Assembly (NCBI RefSeq): GCF_003217475.1
Contig: NZ_QJSP01000012.1
Span: forward strand, 177,540 to 241,539
Reading direction: 5' to 3'
DNA from: Williamsia limnetica
GTDB lineage: Bacteria > Actinomycetota > Actinomycetes > Mycobacteriales > Mycobacteriaceae
Length of the DNA: 64,000 nt
Below, one piece after another: positions 18,024 through 26,607 of this stretch. The number at the start of each line of letters is the position of its first letter. Within the stretch, counting starts at the first letter, position 1. The translations under genes were made by a program, and so were the position numbers. The notes beneath the pieces are model-generated. The model saw nothing but the letters and a program-made list of their open reading frames with translations, did no database searches and was not told the DNA's origin.

Positions 18024-21000
18024 ATGTTTCGCAAGGTGTTGGTGGCCAATCGTGGTGAGATCGCGATTCGGGCGTTTCGTGCTGCGTATGAGTTGGGTGC
18101 GGGCACGGTGGCAGTGTTTCCGTATGAGGACCGCAATTCTGTTCATCGGTTGAAGGCTGATGAGGCCTATCAGATCGGTGAGCCGGGGCATCCGGTGCGG
18201 GCGTATTTGTCGGTGCCTGAGATCATCGCCGCTGCGCAGCGCGCGGGTGCTGATGCGATTTATCCGGGTTACGGGTTTTTGTCGGAGAACCCGGATCTGG
18301 CTGCGGCATGCGCCGACGCCGGGATCACCTTCGTCGGTCCCAGCTCGGAGATCTTGGAGTTGACGGGTAACAAGGCCCGGGCGATCGCTGCGGCGAAGGC
18401 GGCGGGTTTGCCGGTGTTGGCGTCGTCGGAGGCCTCGGCCGATGTCGATGCTTTGATGAGCTCGGCGCAGTCGATGACGTTCCCGGTGTTCGTCAAGGCG
18501 ATTGCCGGTGGCGGTGGCCGGGGGATGCGCCGGGTGGAGACGATCGACGGCTTGCGGGAGGCGATCGAAGCCGCCGCCCGTGAGGCCGATTCGGCGTTCG
18601 GTGATCCGTCGGTGTTCTTGGAGCAGGCGGTGATCGAACCGCGCCATATCGAGGTGCAGATCCTGGCTGATCAACACGGCAATGTGATGCATCTGTTCGA
18701 GCGGGACTGTTCGGTGCAGCGTCGTCATCAGAAGGTCATCGAGTTGGCGCCGGCACCGAATCTGCCGCCGGGGTTGCGGGAGAAGATTTGCGCTGATGCG
18801 GTCGCGTTCGCGAAGAAAATCGGTTATTCGTGTGCCGGGACGGTCGAGTTCCTCGTCGACCGTGAGGGCCGACATGTGTTCATCGAGATGAACCCGCGTA
18901 TCCAGGTCGAGCACACGGTGACCGAGGAGATCACCGATGTGGATCTGGTGCAGTCGCAGATGCGCATTGCTTCCGGCGAGAGCTTGTCGGATTTGGGGTT
19001 GTCGCAGGACGCGGTGCAGATCCGTGGTGCGGCGTTGCAGTGCCGGATCACCACCGAGGATCCGACGAACGGGTTCCGCCCCGATACGGGCCGGATCACC
19101 GCGTACCGCACCCCAGGTGGTGCGGGAGTGCGCCTCGATGGTGGCGCCACCCTGGGTGCTGAGGTCAGTGCGCATTTCGATTCGATGCTGGTCAAACTCA
19201 CGTGCCGTGGGCGTGATTTCGAGACCGCGGTAGCACGAGCCCGGCGGGCGGTGGCCGAGTTCCGGATCCGCGGTGTGGCCACCAACATCCCGTTCCTGCA
19301 AGCGGTCTTGGATGATCCCGATTTCCGCGAAGGCCGGGTCACCACCTCGTTCATAGAAGAACGCCCACAACTACTGACCTCACGGGTGTCGGCGGACCGC
19401 GGCACCAGGATCTTGAACTATTTGGCGGATGTGACGGTCAACAAGCCACACGGGGAGCGCCCGGCGACGGTGTATCCGCGCGACAAGCTCCCCGAGATTG
19501 ACGCCTCGTTGCTGTCGTCGCCGCCCGATGGGTCCCGGCAGCGGCTGCGCAAACTCGGCCCCACCGGGTTTGCTGCGGATCTGCGGGCGTCGAAGGCACT
19601 GGGTGTGACCGATACGACGTTCCGGGATGCTCATCAGTCGCTGCTGGCGACGCGGGTCCGCACGTCCGGTTTGGTGGCGGTGGCGCCGTATGTGGCGGCG
19701 CTGACCCCGCAGTTGTTGTCGGTGGAGTGTTGGGGCGGGGCGACCTATGATGTGGCGCTGCGGTTTTTGAAGGAAGATCCGTGGGAGCGGTTGGCGGAGT
19801 TGCGTGAGGCGATGCCGAACATCAACCTGCAGATGCTGCTGCGCGGGCGCAACACTGTCGGGTACACCCCGTACCCCGAGAGCGTGACGACCGCGTTCGT
19901 GAAGGAGGCGGCTGCGACCGGTATCGATATTTTCCGGATCTTCGATGCCCTCAACAATGTTGATCAGATGCGGCCGGCGATCGACGCGGTGAACGAGACC
20001 GGCACCACGATCGCTGAAGTGGCCCTGTCGTACACCGGGGATTTGTCGAACCCGGCGGAAGACCTGTACACCCTGGATTATTACCTGCGGTTGGCGGAGC
20101 AGATCGTGCAGGCCGGTGCGCACATTCTGGCGATCAAGGACATGGCCGGGTTGCTGCGGCCGCAGGCGGCTGCCACGTTGGTCGGTGCACTGCGGAAGAA
20201 TTTTGATCTGCCGGTGCATGTGCACACCCATGACACCCCTGGCGGGCAGTTGGCGACGTATTTGGCGGCGTGGCAGGCGGGTGCCGATGCTGTCGACGGC
20301 GCCAGTGCGGCGATGGCCGGCACCACATCGCAGCCGGCGTTGTCGGCGATCGTGGCGGCGACGGCGCATACCGAGTTCGACACCGGTCTGGATTTGGCAG
20401 CGGTGTGTGATCTGGAGCCGTACTGGGAGGCACTGCGCAAGGTGTACGCACCGTTCGAGTCCGGGCTACCGGCCCCTACGGGGCGGGTGTATACCCATGA
20501 GATCCCGGGTGGGCAGTTGTCGAATCTGCGCCAGCAGGCCATCGGGTTGGGGTTGGGGGACCGGTTCGAAGATGTTGAAGGCGCGTACGCCGACGCTGAC
20601 CGGATGTTGGGGCGGTTGATCAAGGTGACCCCGTCGTCGAAGGTGGTCGGGGATCTGGCGTTGACGTTGGTGGGGAAGGGGATTTCGGCGACCGAGTTCG
20701 CCGACGATCCCACCGCGTACGACATTCCTGATTCGGTGATCGGGTTCTTGCGTGGGGAGCTCGGCGATCCGGCCGGTGGGTGGCCCGAGCCGCTGCGTAG
20801 CCGCGCGCTGGAAGGGCGGGCTGAGCCCAAACCTGTGGTGGCGCTGTCGGATGAGGACACCGCGCAGCTGGACTCGGCGCAGGAGAAGGTGCGGCGGGAC
20901 GCGCTCAACCGGTTGTTGTTCCCGGGCCCGACGAAGGATTTCCAGGAGCACCAGAAGGCGTACGGCGACACCTCGAGGTTGTCGGCGAATCAGTTCTTCT

Positions 21001-21416
21001 ACGGCCTGCGGTACGGCGACGAGCACCGCGTGGAACTCGAACCCGGCGTGGAACTGCTCATCGGTTTGGAGGCGATCAGTGAACCCGACAAACGCGGCAT
21101 GCGGACCGTCATGTGCATCCTCAACGGGCAACTGCGTCCGGTTCAGGTCCGTGACCGCTCCCTTGACGTCACCGAAACCGTTGCCGAGAAAGCAGTCTCG
21201 GGCAATGCCAAGCACATCGCCGCACCCTTCGGCGGCGTCGTGACCATCGTCGTCGAACCCGGTGAAACCCTCGCCGCCGGCGCCGCCATCGGCTCCATCG
21301 AAGCGATGAAGATGGAAGCCGCGATCACCGCACCACAAGGCGGCACCATCAAACGCGTCGCCATTTCCTCGGTCACCAGCGTCGAAGGCGGCGACCTCCT
21401 CGTCGAACTCGAATAG
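18024..21416 (+). CDS. pyc: Pyruvate carboxylase
   Basis: Biotin enzyme that makes oxaloacetate from pyruvate, bicarbonate and ATP. The 1130-residue chain has the full order: biotin carboxylase (about 1-455, with GGGGRGMRRVE and the carboxylase loop FIEMNPRIQVEHTVTEE), carboxyltransferase (about 525-810, with TDTTFRDAHQSLLATRVR and the metal-site VHVHTHDT), tetramerisation region, and C-terminal biotinyl domain with EAMKMEA. The ATG at 18024 follows ggagga. Codon use is odd: the first 2.9 kb is rich in TTG and GTG-type codons, whereas the last 450 bp uses the CTC-rich pattern of its neighbours. It ends at a strong bidirectional hairpin. Confidence 0.95.
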   Translation: MFRKVLVANRGEIAIRAFRAAYELGAGTVAVFPYEDRNSVHRLKADEAYQIGEPGHPVRAYLSVPEIIAAAQRAGADAIYPGYGFLSENPDLAAACADAGITFVGPSSEILELTGNKARAIAAAKAAGLPVLASSEASADVDALMSSAQSMTFPVFVKAIAGGGGRGMRRVETIDGLREAIEAAAREADSAFGDPSVFLEQAVIEPRHIEVQILADQHGNVMHLFERDCSVQRRHQKVIELAPAPNLPPGLREKICADAVAFAKKIGYSCAGTVEFLVDREGRHVFIEMNPRIQVEHTVTEEITDVDLVQSQMRIASGESLSDLGLSQDAVQIRGAALQCRITTEDPTNGFRPDTGRITAYRTPGGAGVRLDGGATLGAEVSAHFDSMLVKLTCRGRDFETAVARARRAVAEFRIRGVATNIPFLQAVLDDPDFREGRVTTSFIEERPQLLTSRVSADRGTRILNYLADVTVNKPHGERPATVYPRDKLPEIDASLLSSPPDGSRQRLRKLGPTGFAADLRASKALGVTDTTFRDAHQSLLATRVRTSGLVAVAPYVAALTPQLLSVECWGGATYDVALRFLKEDPWERLAELREAMPNINLQMLLRGRNTVGYTPYPESVTTAFVKEAAATGIDIFRIFDALNNVDQMRPAIDAVNETGTTIAEVALSYTGDLSNPAEDLYTLDYYLRLAEQIVQAGAHILAIKDMAGLLRPQAAATLVGALRKNFDLPVHVHTHDTPGGQLATYLAAWQAGADAVDGASAAMAGTTSQPALSAIVAATAHTEFDTGLDLAAVCDLEPYWEALRKVYAPFESGLPAPTGRVYTHEIPGGQLSNLRQQAIGLGLGDRFEDVEGAYADADRMLGRLIKVTPSSKVVGDLALTLVGKGISATEFADDPTAYDIPDSVIGFLRGELGDPAGGWPEPLRSRALEGRAEPKPVVALSDEDTAQLDSAQEKVRRDALNRLLFPGPTKDFQEHQKAYGDTSRLSANQFFYGLRYGDEHRVELEPGVELLIGLEAISEPDKRGMRTVMCILNGQLRPVQVRDRSLDVTETVAEKAVSGNAKHIAAPFGGVVTIVVEPGETLAAGAAIGSIEAMKMEAAITAPQGGTIKRVAISSVTSVEGGDLLVELE

Positions 21417-21447
21417 CCCGAACGGAGTTCGGGGCGTGGCAAGAAAG

Positions 21448-21511
21448 TTCGCGCCAGCTCCACCCAAAAGCGCCAGTAGCAACTGGCGCTTTTGGGTTTA
21501 TCTGGCGCGAA
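21448..21511. terminator. Bidirectional two-tier hairpin between pyc and the HMG-CoA lyase gene
   Basis: Inner arms 21462-21477 (acccaaaagcgccagt) and 21482-21497 pair perfectly around a 4-nt loop. Outer arms 21448-21457 and 21502-21511 (ttcgcgccag) pair perfectly too. It lies between convergent stops and has a short T-run on each side of the inner stem. Confidence 0.85.
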
Positions 21512-21522
21512 TTTTGCGGTCC

Positions 21523-22422
21523 TCAGGCGTCTGGAGGAAAGTTACCTGCGCGGCCCAGTAATGCAGGCACGTCTTTGTCCAGTCGTGCGCCGAGCCAAGC
21601 GGCAGCGTCGGCGAGTGTCCCGAGAGTGACACCGGTACTGACGCCAGAACGGTTCAGCGCATAGATCAGATCCTCGGAGGCGATGTTGCCGGTCGCTGCG
21701 GGGGCGAAGGGGCAGCCACCGAAGCCACCGATGCTGGCATCGAGCGCGTGTGCGCCGGTGTCGAGCGCGGTGAGGGCATTGGCATAGCCGGTGTTCCGGG
21801 TGTTGTGGAAGTGCCAGCGCTGGGGCACATCTGGTGCCACCCGCGTGAGACCAGCGGCCAAGGTGCGGACCTGTGCGGGCACCCCTACGCCGATGGTGTC
21901 TGCCAACGCGATTTCGTCGGGACCGGCGTCGGCCACCCTGGCGGCCAGCTCGATCACCCACGCGGGATCGACCTCACCGGAGAACGGGCAACCGAACGAC
22001 GCCGCGATGGTCACCGTCGTACGGACCCCAGCTGCCCTGGCTTCGGCCGCGATGTCCATCCAGGCCGAAATGCCTTCGGCCACAGTGCAGCCCTGATTGC
22101 GCGTACTGAACTCGTCGGTTGCGACCACGACGGCGTTGACTTCGTCCACCCCTGCGGTCAGTGCGCGCTCGAGTCCCCGGCGGTTCAGCACCAGCCCGAT
22201 GTACGACACGTCAGCCGATCGGGGCACCTGCGCCATCACTTCTTCGGCGCCGGCCATCTGCGGGACCCTTGCGGGATTGACGAAGCTGACGGCCTCGATG
22301 CGCCGGACGCCTGCCGCGACGCTGCGGGCGATCAGTTCGACCTTCTCGTCCACCGAGAGCAGGGTTTGCTCGTTTTGCAGCCCGTCGCGGGGGCTGACCT
22401 CCACCAACGTTGTCGCAGTCAT
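21523..22422 (-). CDS. mvaB: Hydroxymethylglutaryl-CoA lyase
   Basis: 299-residue TIM-barrel lyase that cleaves 3-hydroxy-3-methylglutaryl-CoA to acetoacetate and acetyl-CoA, the last step of leucine breakdown. Typical motifs are present: VEVSPRDGLQNE at the N-terminus (catalytic Arg and metal-binding Asp), FHNTRNTGYANALTALDTG with the metal-binding HxN-like segment, and the cysteine signature GGFGGCPFAPAATGN near residue 240. The start at 22422 gives the expected N-terminus. It is transcribed away from a GntR regulator and a family III CoA-transferase, and an operator-like motif sits 19 nt upstream of it. Confidence 0.93.
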   Translation of the reverse strand: MTATTLVEVSPRDGLQNEQTLLSVDEKVELIARSVAAGVRRIEAVSFVNPARVPQMAGAEEVMAQVPRSADVSYIGLVLNRRGLERALTAGVDEVNAVVVATDEFSTRNQGCTVAEGISAWMDIAAEARAAGVRTTVTIAASFGCPFSGEVDPAWVIELAARVADAGPDEIALADTIGVGVPAQVRTLAAGLTRVAPDVPQRWHFHNTRNTGYANALTALDTGAHALDASIGGFGGCPFAPAATGNIASEDLIYALNRSGVSTGVTLGTLADAAAWLGARLDKDVPALLGRAGNFPPDA

Positions 22423-22440
22423 CGGTCTATTTTGCCCACG

Positions 22441-22459
22441 GCCTAGGTTGTATGCAATA
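22441..22459. promoter_or_regulatory. Candidate FadR-type operator, copy 1 (mvaB side)
   Basis: gcctaggttgtatgcaata, 19 nt upstream of the mvaB start, matches a second motif on the gntR side at 15 of 19 positions. Its ttgtatgcaa core resembles the TTGTATACAA-like sites bound by FadR-subfamily GntR regulators. Confidence 0.5.
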
Positions 22460-22513
22460 GGCCCCACGAAATGAACATTTAACACTCAAACGCAGGACAG
22501 AACCGAAGTCCTT

Positions 22514-22532
22514 GCCTAGATTGTGAACAATA
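22514..22532. promoter_or_regulatory. Candidate FadR-type operator, copy 2 (gntR side)
   Basis: gcctagattgtgaacaata contains the perfect dyad attgt-ga-acaat and lies 19 nt before the gntR start. Same orientation and flank (gcctag) as copy 1 on the mvaB side, so both divergent genes carry one site. Confidence 0.5.
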
Positions 22533-22551
22533 CCGACCTACGGAGATGAGA

Positions 22552-23244
22552 ATGACTCGTGCAGTCGACCGGGTGTACGCCCACATCCGGGACGCGATCG
22601 TCGATGGTCGCTACGCACCCGGCGCACGGCTCGGTGAGGTCGAGATCGCGGACCTGACCAGTACGAGCCGTACGCCGGTCCGTGAGGCGCTGCGCCAACT
22701 CGAGATGGAAGGACTCGTCGAGGTCCTGCCGCATCGAGGTGCGCGGGTCTACGAGTGGACGGCTGAAGATCTCGAGGAGATCTACGACCTCCGGATGACG
22801 CTGGAGGCCATGGCGGCCGCACGCGCGGCGAGCCGCATCGAGCCCAAGGACATCGATCGGATGGCGGAGCTCTGCGACCTGATCGAGGTCGCTGCGGTGT
22901 CCGGTCCCGACCAGCGCCTCGATCTGGTTGCCCAACTCAACGACGAGTTCCACGCGATCGTCCGGTCTGCTGCGGCGAGCAATCGGCTGACCACCATGCT
23001 CGGTGCCGTCATCCAGCTCCCACTGGTGATGAGAACTTTTCATCGCTATGCCCCCGAGGACCTCACACGTAGCTGCGCTCACCACCGGGATCTGGTGGCG
23101 GCGCTGCGCAATCGCGACGAGGTGTGGGCGGAATCGGTCATGCGCGCACACGTGCGGGCGGCGAAATCGGTGTTGTTGCAAGCGCTCGCCGCAGACACTC
23201 GACCGGTCGCCACCGCGGCCGCCAACGGAGCAAGGAGTTCTTGA
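22552..23244 (+). CDS. GntR family regulator, FadR subfamily
   Basis: 230-residue regulator. The N-terminal winged helix-turn-helix has the GntR signature TSRTPVREALRQLEMEGLVE (about residues 39-58). The C-terminal part (from about residue 75) is all-helical, with the metal/ligand-binding histidines of FCD domains likely at DEFHAIV and near the end (HHRDLVAAL). The second ATG at 22552 was chosen because cggag lies 6 nt before it. It heads the operon with the CoA-transferase and hydantoinase genes and is divergent from mvaB, so an organic acid or CoA-related compound of that pathway is a likely effector. Confidence 0.88.
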   Translation: MTRAVDRVYAHIRDAIVDGRYAPGARLGEVEIADLTSTSRTPVREALRQLEMEGLVEVLPHRGARVYEWTAEDLEEIYDLRMTLEAMAAARAASRIEPKDIDRMAELCDLIEVAAVSGPDQRLDLVAQLNDEFHAIVRSAAASNRLTTMLGAVIQLPLVMRTFHRYAPEDLTRSCAHHRDLVAALRNRDEVWAESVMRAHVRAAKSVLLQALAADTRPVATAAANGARSS

Positions 23245-23245
23245 C

Positions 23246-24454
23246 ATGACAACTGCCGCCGCCGCGGGACCGTTGACCGACCTGCGCGTCGTCGAAATGG
23301 GTCAGCTGTTGGCCGGACCGTTCTGCGGGCAGTTGCTCGCCGACTTCGGTGCGGAGGTGATCAAACTCGAATCGCCGGGGGTCGGCGACCCGATGCGGCA
23401 GTGGGGTCGCGAAAAGGCGCACGGTAAGTCGCTCTGGTGGCCGGTCGTCGCCCGCGGCAAGAAGTCGGTGACCTGCAATCTGCGCAGTCCCGAGGGGCAG
23501 GAATTGGCCCGTCAGATCATCGCCGAAGCCGACGTGGTGGTCGAGAACTTCAGGCCGGGAACCCTGGAACGATGGGGCCTGGGCGTCGAAGAACTGCACA
23601 AGATCAATCCTGGGCTGATCGTCGCCAGGGTCAGCGGATACGGCCAGAGCGGCCCGTACTCAGCCCGGGCAGGATTCGGTTCGATCGGCGAGGCGATGGG
23701 TGGGATCCGTTATGTGACAGGAGATCCGACGAATGCTCCGTCTCGCGCGGGAATCTCGTTGGGCGACTCCCTGGCGGCGGTCTTCGCGACGATCGGGGTG
23801 CTGGCGGCGCTGCACCATCGGGAGAAGACGGGGGTCGGGCAGGTCGTCGACTCGGCCATCTATGAAGCCGTGCTCGCCATGATGGAGTCGCTACTGCCCG
23901 AATGGGCCATCGGTGGCTATCAGCGGGAGCGCACAGGTTCGGTCTTACCGAACATCGCACCGAGCAACGTCTATCCGACGAAGGAGGACAGCATGATCCT
24001 GGTCGCGGCCAACCAGGACAGCGTGTTCGGGCGTCTGGCGACCGCCATGGACCGGCCTGACCTGATCGATGATCCGCGGTATCGCGATCACGCGTCACGC
24101 GGAGTCCACATGGAGGAATTGGATGAGCTGATCGCATCCTGGACGGCGGAACGCGGTACCGACGAACTCCTGGAAGCGCTCCACGAGGCGGGGGTGCCCG
24201 CGGGGCGGATCTACACCGCCCGCGACATGTTCGCCGATCCGCACTTCGCAGCTCGCGACGCGATCGTGAAGCTGGCCCACCCGGACTTCGGGGAGTTCCC
24301 GATGCACGGGGTGTTCCCCAAACTGAGCGAGACGCCCGGCGCCGTCCGGCACACAGGCCCCGAGCTCGGTCAGCACAACGCAGACATCTATGGCGTGCTG
24401 CTCGGACTCACCGAATCGGACCAGGCCGCTCTCGCCGAGCGCGGCACCATCTGA
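23246..24454 (+). CDS. CaiB/BaiF family III CoA-transferase
   Basis: 402-residue family III CoA-transferase, which moves CoA between carboxylic acids through an aspartyl anhydride. It shows LRVVEMGQLLAGPFCGQLLADFGAEV at the start (the family's N-terminal pattern, in part), VVENFRPGTLERWGL, GYGQSGPY, and the Asp in GISLGDSLAAVFA (about residue 173) where the catalytic Asp is expected. It begins 2 nt after gntR with the ribosome-binding site aaggag. Beside HMG-CoA lyase, an HMG, glutarate or itaconate-type acid is a reasonable acceptor, as for other members of this family, but the substrate is inferred only. Confidence 0.88.
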   Translation: MTTAAAAGPLTDLRVVEMGQLLAGPFCGQLLADFGAEVIKLESPGVGDPMRQWGREKAHGKSLWWPVVARGKKSVTCNLRSPEGQELARQIIAEADVVVENFRPGTLERWGLGVEELHKINPGLIVARVSGYGQSGPYSARAGFGSIGEAMGGIRYVTGDPTNAPSRAGISLGDSLAAVFATIGVLAALHHREKTGVGQVVDSAIYEAVLAMMESLLPEWAIGGYQRERTGSVLPNIAPSNVYPTKEDSMILVAANQDSVFGRLATAMDRPDLIDDPRYRDHASRGVHMEELDELIASWTAERGTDELLEALHEAGVPAGRIYTARDMFADPHFAARDAIVKLAHPDFGEFPMHGVFPKLSETPGAVRHTGPELGQHNADIYGVLLGLTESDQAALAERGTI

Positions 24455-24492
24455 CACCCAGCTTTCCCACCCAACCACCCCTGGAGATCCGC

Positions 24493-26547
24493 ATGCGATA
24501 TCGGCTCGGAGTTGACGTCGGCGGCACATTCACCGACGTGCTGCTGCTCGAAGAAACCTCCGGAACCACGTTCCGGGCCAAAACCCCATCGACGCCCGCA
24601 GATCAGTCGATCGGCGTGATGAACGGTGTGACGAAAGTGTGTGCCGAGGCGGGTATCGACTTCGCCGAGGTCGGGCAGGTCCTGCACGGCACCACGGTCG
24701 CCACCAACGCGATCCTGCAGAACAAGGGGGCCAAGGTGGGGCTGGTGACCACCGACGGCTTCCGGCAGGTGCTGCAGATCGCCCGATCGTTCGTACCCGG
24801 TGGATTGGCAGGCTGGATCATCTGGCCCAAACCTGAGCCGCTGGCCAAACTGGAGGACACGGTAGAGGTGGTCGGCCGACTCGCCGCCGACGGTTCCGAG
24901 GTGACGGCGCTCGACGAGGGCCAGGCCCGTGCGGCCCTGAGCTCACTGTCGGGAGCGGGGATCGAGGCGCTGACGATCTCGTTGATCAACTCCTATGCCA
25001 ACGACGCCCACGAGAAACAGGTCGCCGCGTGGGCCGCCGAGGAGTTGCCCGGCGTCCCGGTATCGATCTCCAGTCACGTCCTGCCCGAGATGCGGGAATA
25101 CGAGCGCACCCTGACCACCGTCGCCAACAGCTATGTGCAGCCGGAGGTGGCGCGGTACGTCCGCAATCTCGACGCCACCCTGCGGGACAAGGGGATCGAG
25201 GCTCCCTTGTCGATCTTGCGCAGCGACGGCGGGCTCGTGCAGTCGGCCAAAGCCGCGGAAGACCCGGTCTCCCTGCTGCTGTCGGGACCGGCGGGCGGAG
25301 TGACCGGCGCCGTGTGGTTCGCCGAGCAGGCGGGGTTCGCCGATTTCCTGACCTTCGACATGGGCGGCACCTCTACCGACGTGGCCCTCGTGCTGAACGG
25401 CGAGCCGCGTATCGGCAGGGAGACCAAGGTCGGTGACCTCGCGGTCAGGGCGACCAGCGTGGACGTCCGCACCGTGGGTGCGGGTGGCGGGTCGATCGCG
25501 CACGTTCCCGAGTTGACCAAGGCGCTGCGGGTCGGTCCGCAATCGGCAGGTGCCGACCCCGGGCCCGCGGCCTACGGCAGCGGTGGCACGGAACCGACCG
25601 TCACCGACGCCAACGTCGTATTGGGATACCTGCCCAGCGAACTGGCCGGCGGTGAGGTATCCCTCGACGTCGATGCCGCGCGTAGGGCGGTGGCAACCGT
25701 CGCCGACGCCATGGGCCTGGAGAGCCCGGAGGTCGCTGCGGCAGGCATCGTCGACATCGTCAACGAGAACATGTTCGGCGCGCTGCGGTTGGTCAGCGTC
25801 CAACAGGGTTTCGATCCCCGGGACTTCGCGCTGGTCTCCTTTGGCGGCGCGGGCCCGTTGCACGCCAATGCGCTCGGCAGGTTGACTGGCTCCTGGCCCG
25901 TCATCGTGCCGCCCTCCCCGGGTGTGCTGTGCGCGTACGGCGACGCGACGACTTGCCTGCGCGACGAGAGTGCCCGCACCATGATCCGCGCGTTCTCCGA
26001 GACGACCGACGACGAATTGCGTACGGCCCTGGACGAACTGGCAGAATCGGCCGCCGCCAGGCTCGCCGCCGAGGGTGTGCCCGCCGATCAGCAGACGGCC
26101 AAGTATCAGGTGGATCTGCGCTACCACGGTCAGGGATTCGAGATCCCCGTGGACCTCGACCCGAAGGTCCTGGCGGGTGGAGAGGTCCTCGCAGGGCTCG
26201 GTGAGGCCTTCGACGCCGAGCACCAGCGACTGTTCTCCTTCCTGTTGAAGAACGAGCGCGAGGTGATCAACCTGCGGGTCACGGTCAGCGGTCCCCGACC
26301 TGAGGTGGCGTGGAAAGAGCTGCCTGAAGGAGGTTCCGACGCTTCCGATGCGCTGACCGATACGAGTGAGGTCTGGATGGACGGGGCGCACGTCAGCGCC
26401 GGGATCTACGACCGCTCGAAGCTCAGTGCGGGCAACGTCGTCACCGGACCTGCGGTGATCACCGAGATGGATTCGACGACCCTGGTCCTGTCCGGACACG
26501 CCGCCACCGTCCACACCAGTGGAAGCCTGCTGATCCGCCCCGTCTGA
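24493..26547 (+). CDS. hyuA: Hydantoinase/oxoprolinase family protein, subunit A
   Basis: 684-residue ATP-dependent amidohydrolase subunit. The actin-like ATPase N-terminus is clear (VDVGGTFTDVLLLEE), followed by HGTTVATNAILQNKGA, LSGPAGGVTGA, and the FDMGGTSTDVALV phosphate-binding loop near residue 295. With HyuB it should open a five-membered cyclic amide such as a hydantoin, N-methylhydantoin or 5-oxoproline using ATP. It is the third gene of the gntR operon, 38 nt after the CoA-transferase gene, and precedes hyuB by 60 nt. Substrate cannot be fixed from sequence; a downstream carbamoyl-amidase-like gene favours a hydantoin. Confidence 0.9.
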   Translation: MRYRLGVDVGGTFTDVLLLEETSGTTFRAKTPSTPADQSIGVMNGVTKVCAEAGIDFAEVGQVLHGTTVATNAILQNKGAKVGLVTTDGFRQVLQIARSFVPGGLAGWIIWPKPEPLAKLEDTVEVVGRLAADGSEVTALDEGQARAALSSLSGAGIEALTISLINSYANDAHEKQVAAWAAEELPGVPVSISSHVLPEMREYERTLTTVANSYVQPEVARYVRNLDATLRDKGIEAPLSILRSDGGLVQSAKAAEDPVSLLLSGPAGGVTGAVWFAEQAGFADFLTFDMGGTSTDVALVLNGEPRIGRETKVGDLAVRATSVDVRTVGAGGGSIAHVPELTKALRVGPQSAGADPGPAAYGSGGTEPTVTDANVVLGYLPSELAGGEVSLDVDAARRAVATVADAMGLESPEVAAAGIVDIVNENMFGALRLVSVQQGFDPRDFALVSFGGAGPLHANALGRLTGSWPVIVPPSPGVLCAYGDATTCLRDESARTMIRAFSETTDDELRTALDELAESAAARLAAEGVPADQQTAKYQVDLRYHGQGFEIPVDLDPKVLAGGEVLAGLGEAFDAEHQRLFSFLLKNEREVINLRVTVSGPRPEVAWKELPEGGSDASDALTDTSEVWMDGAHVSAGIYDRSKLSAGNVVTGPAVITEMDSTTLVLSGHAATVHTSGSLLIRPV

Positions 26548-26607
26548 ACCGGCGCCGCACCGAATCACCCGAACTGCTCGAGATACACACCCCCCGTAGG
26601 AGATCTG

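Noticed and set aside
17907..19370. Long open frame on the - strand overlapping pyc
   Set aside because: It is antisense to the biotin carboxylase domain, rich in Arg and His as expected of a shadow frame, with no domain.
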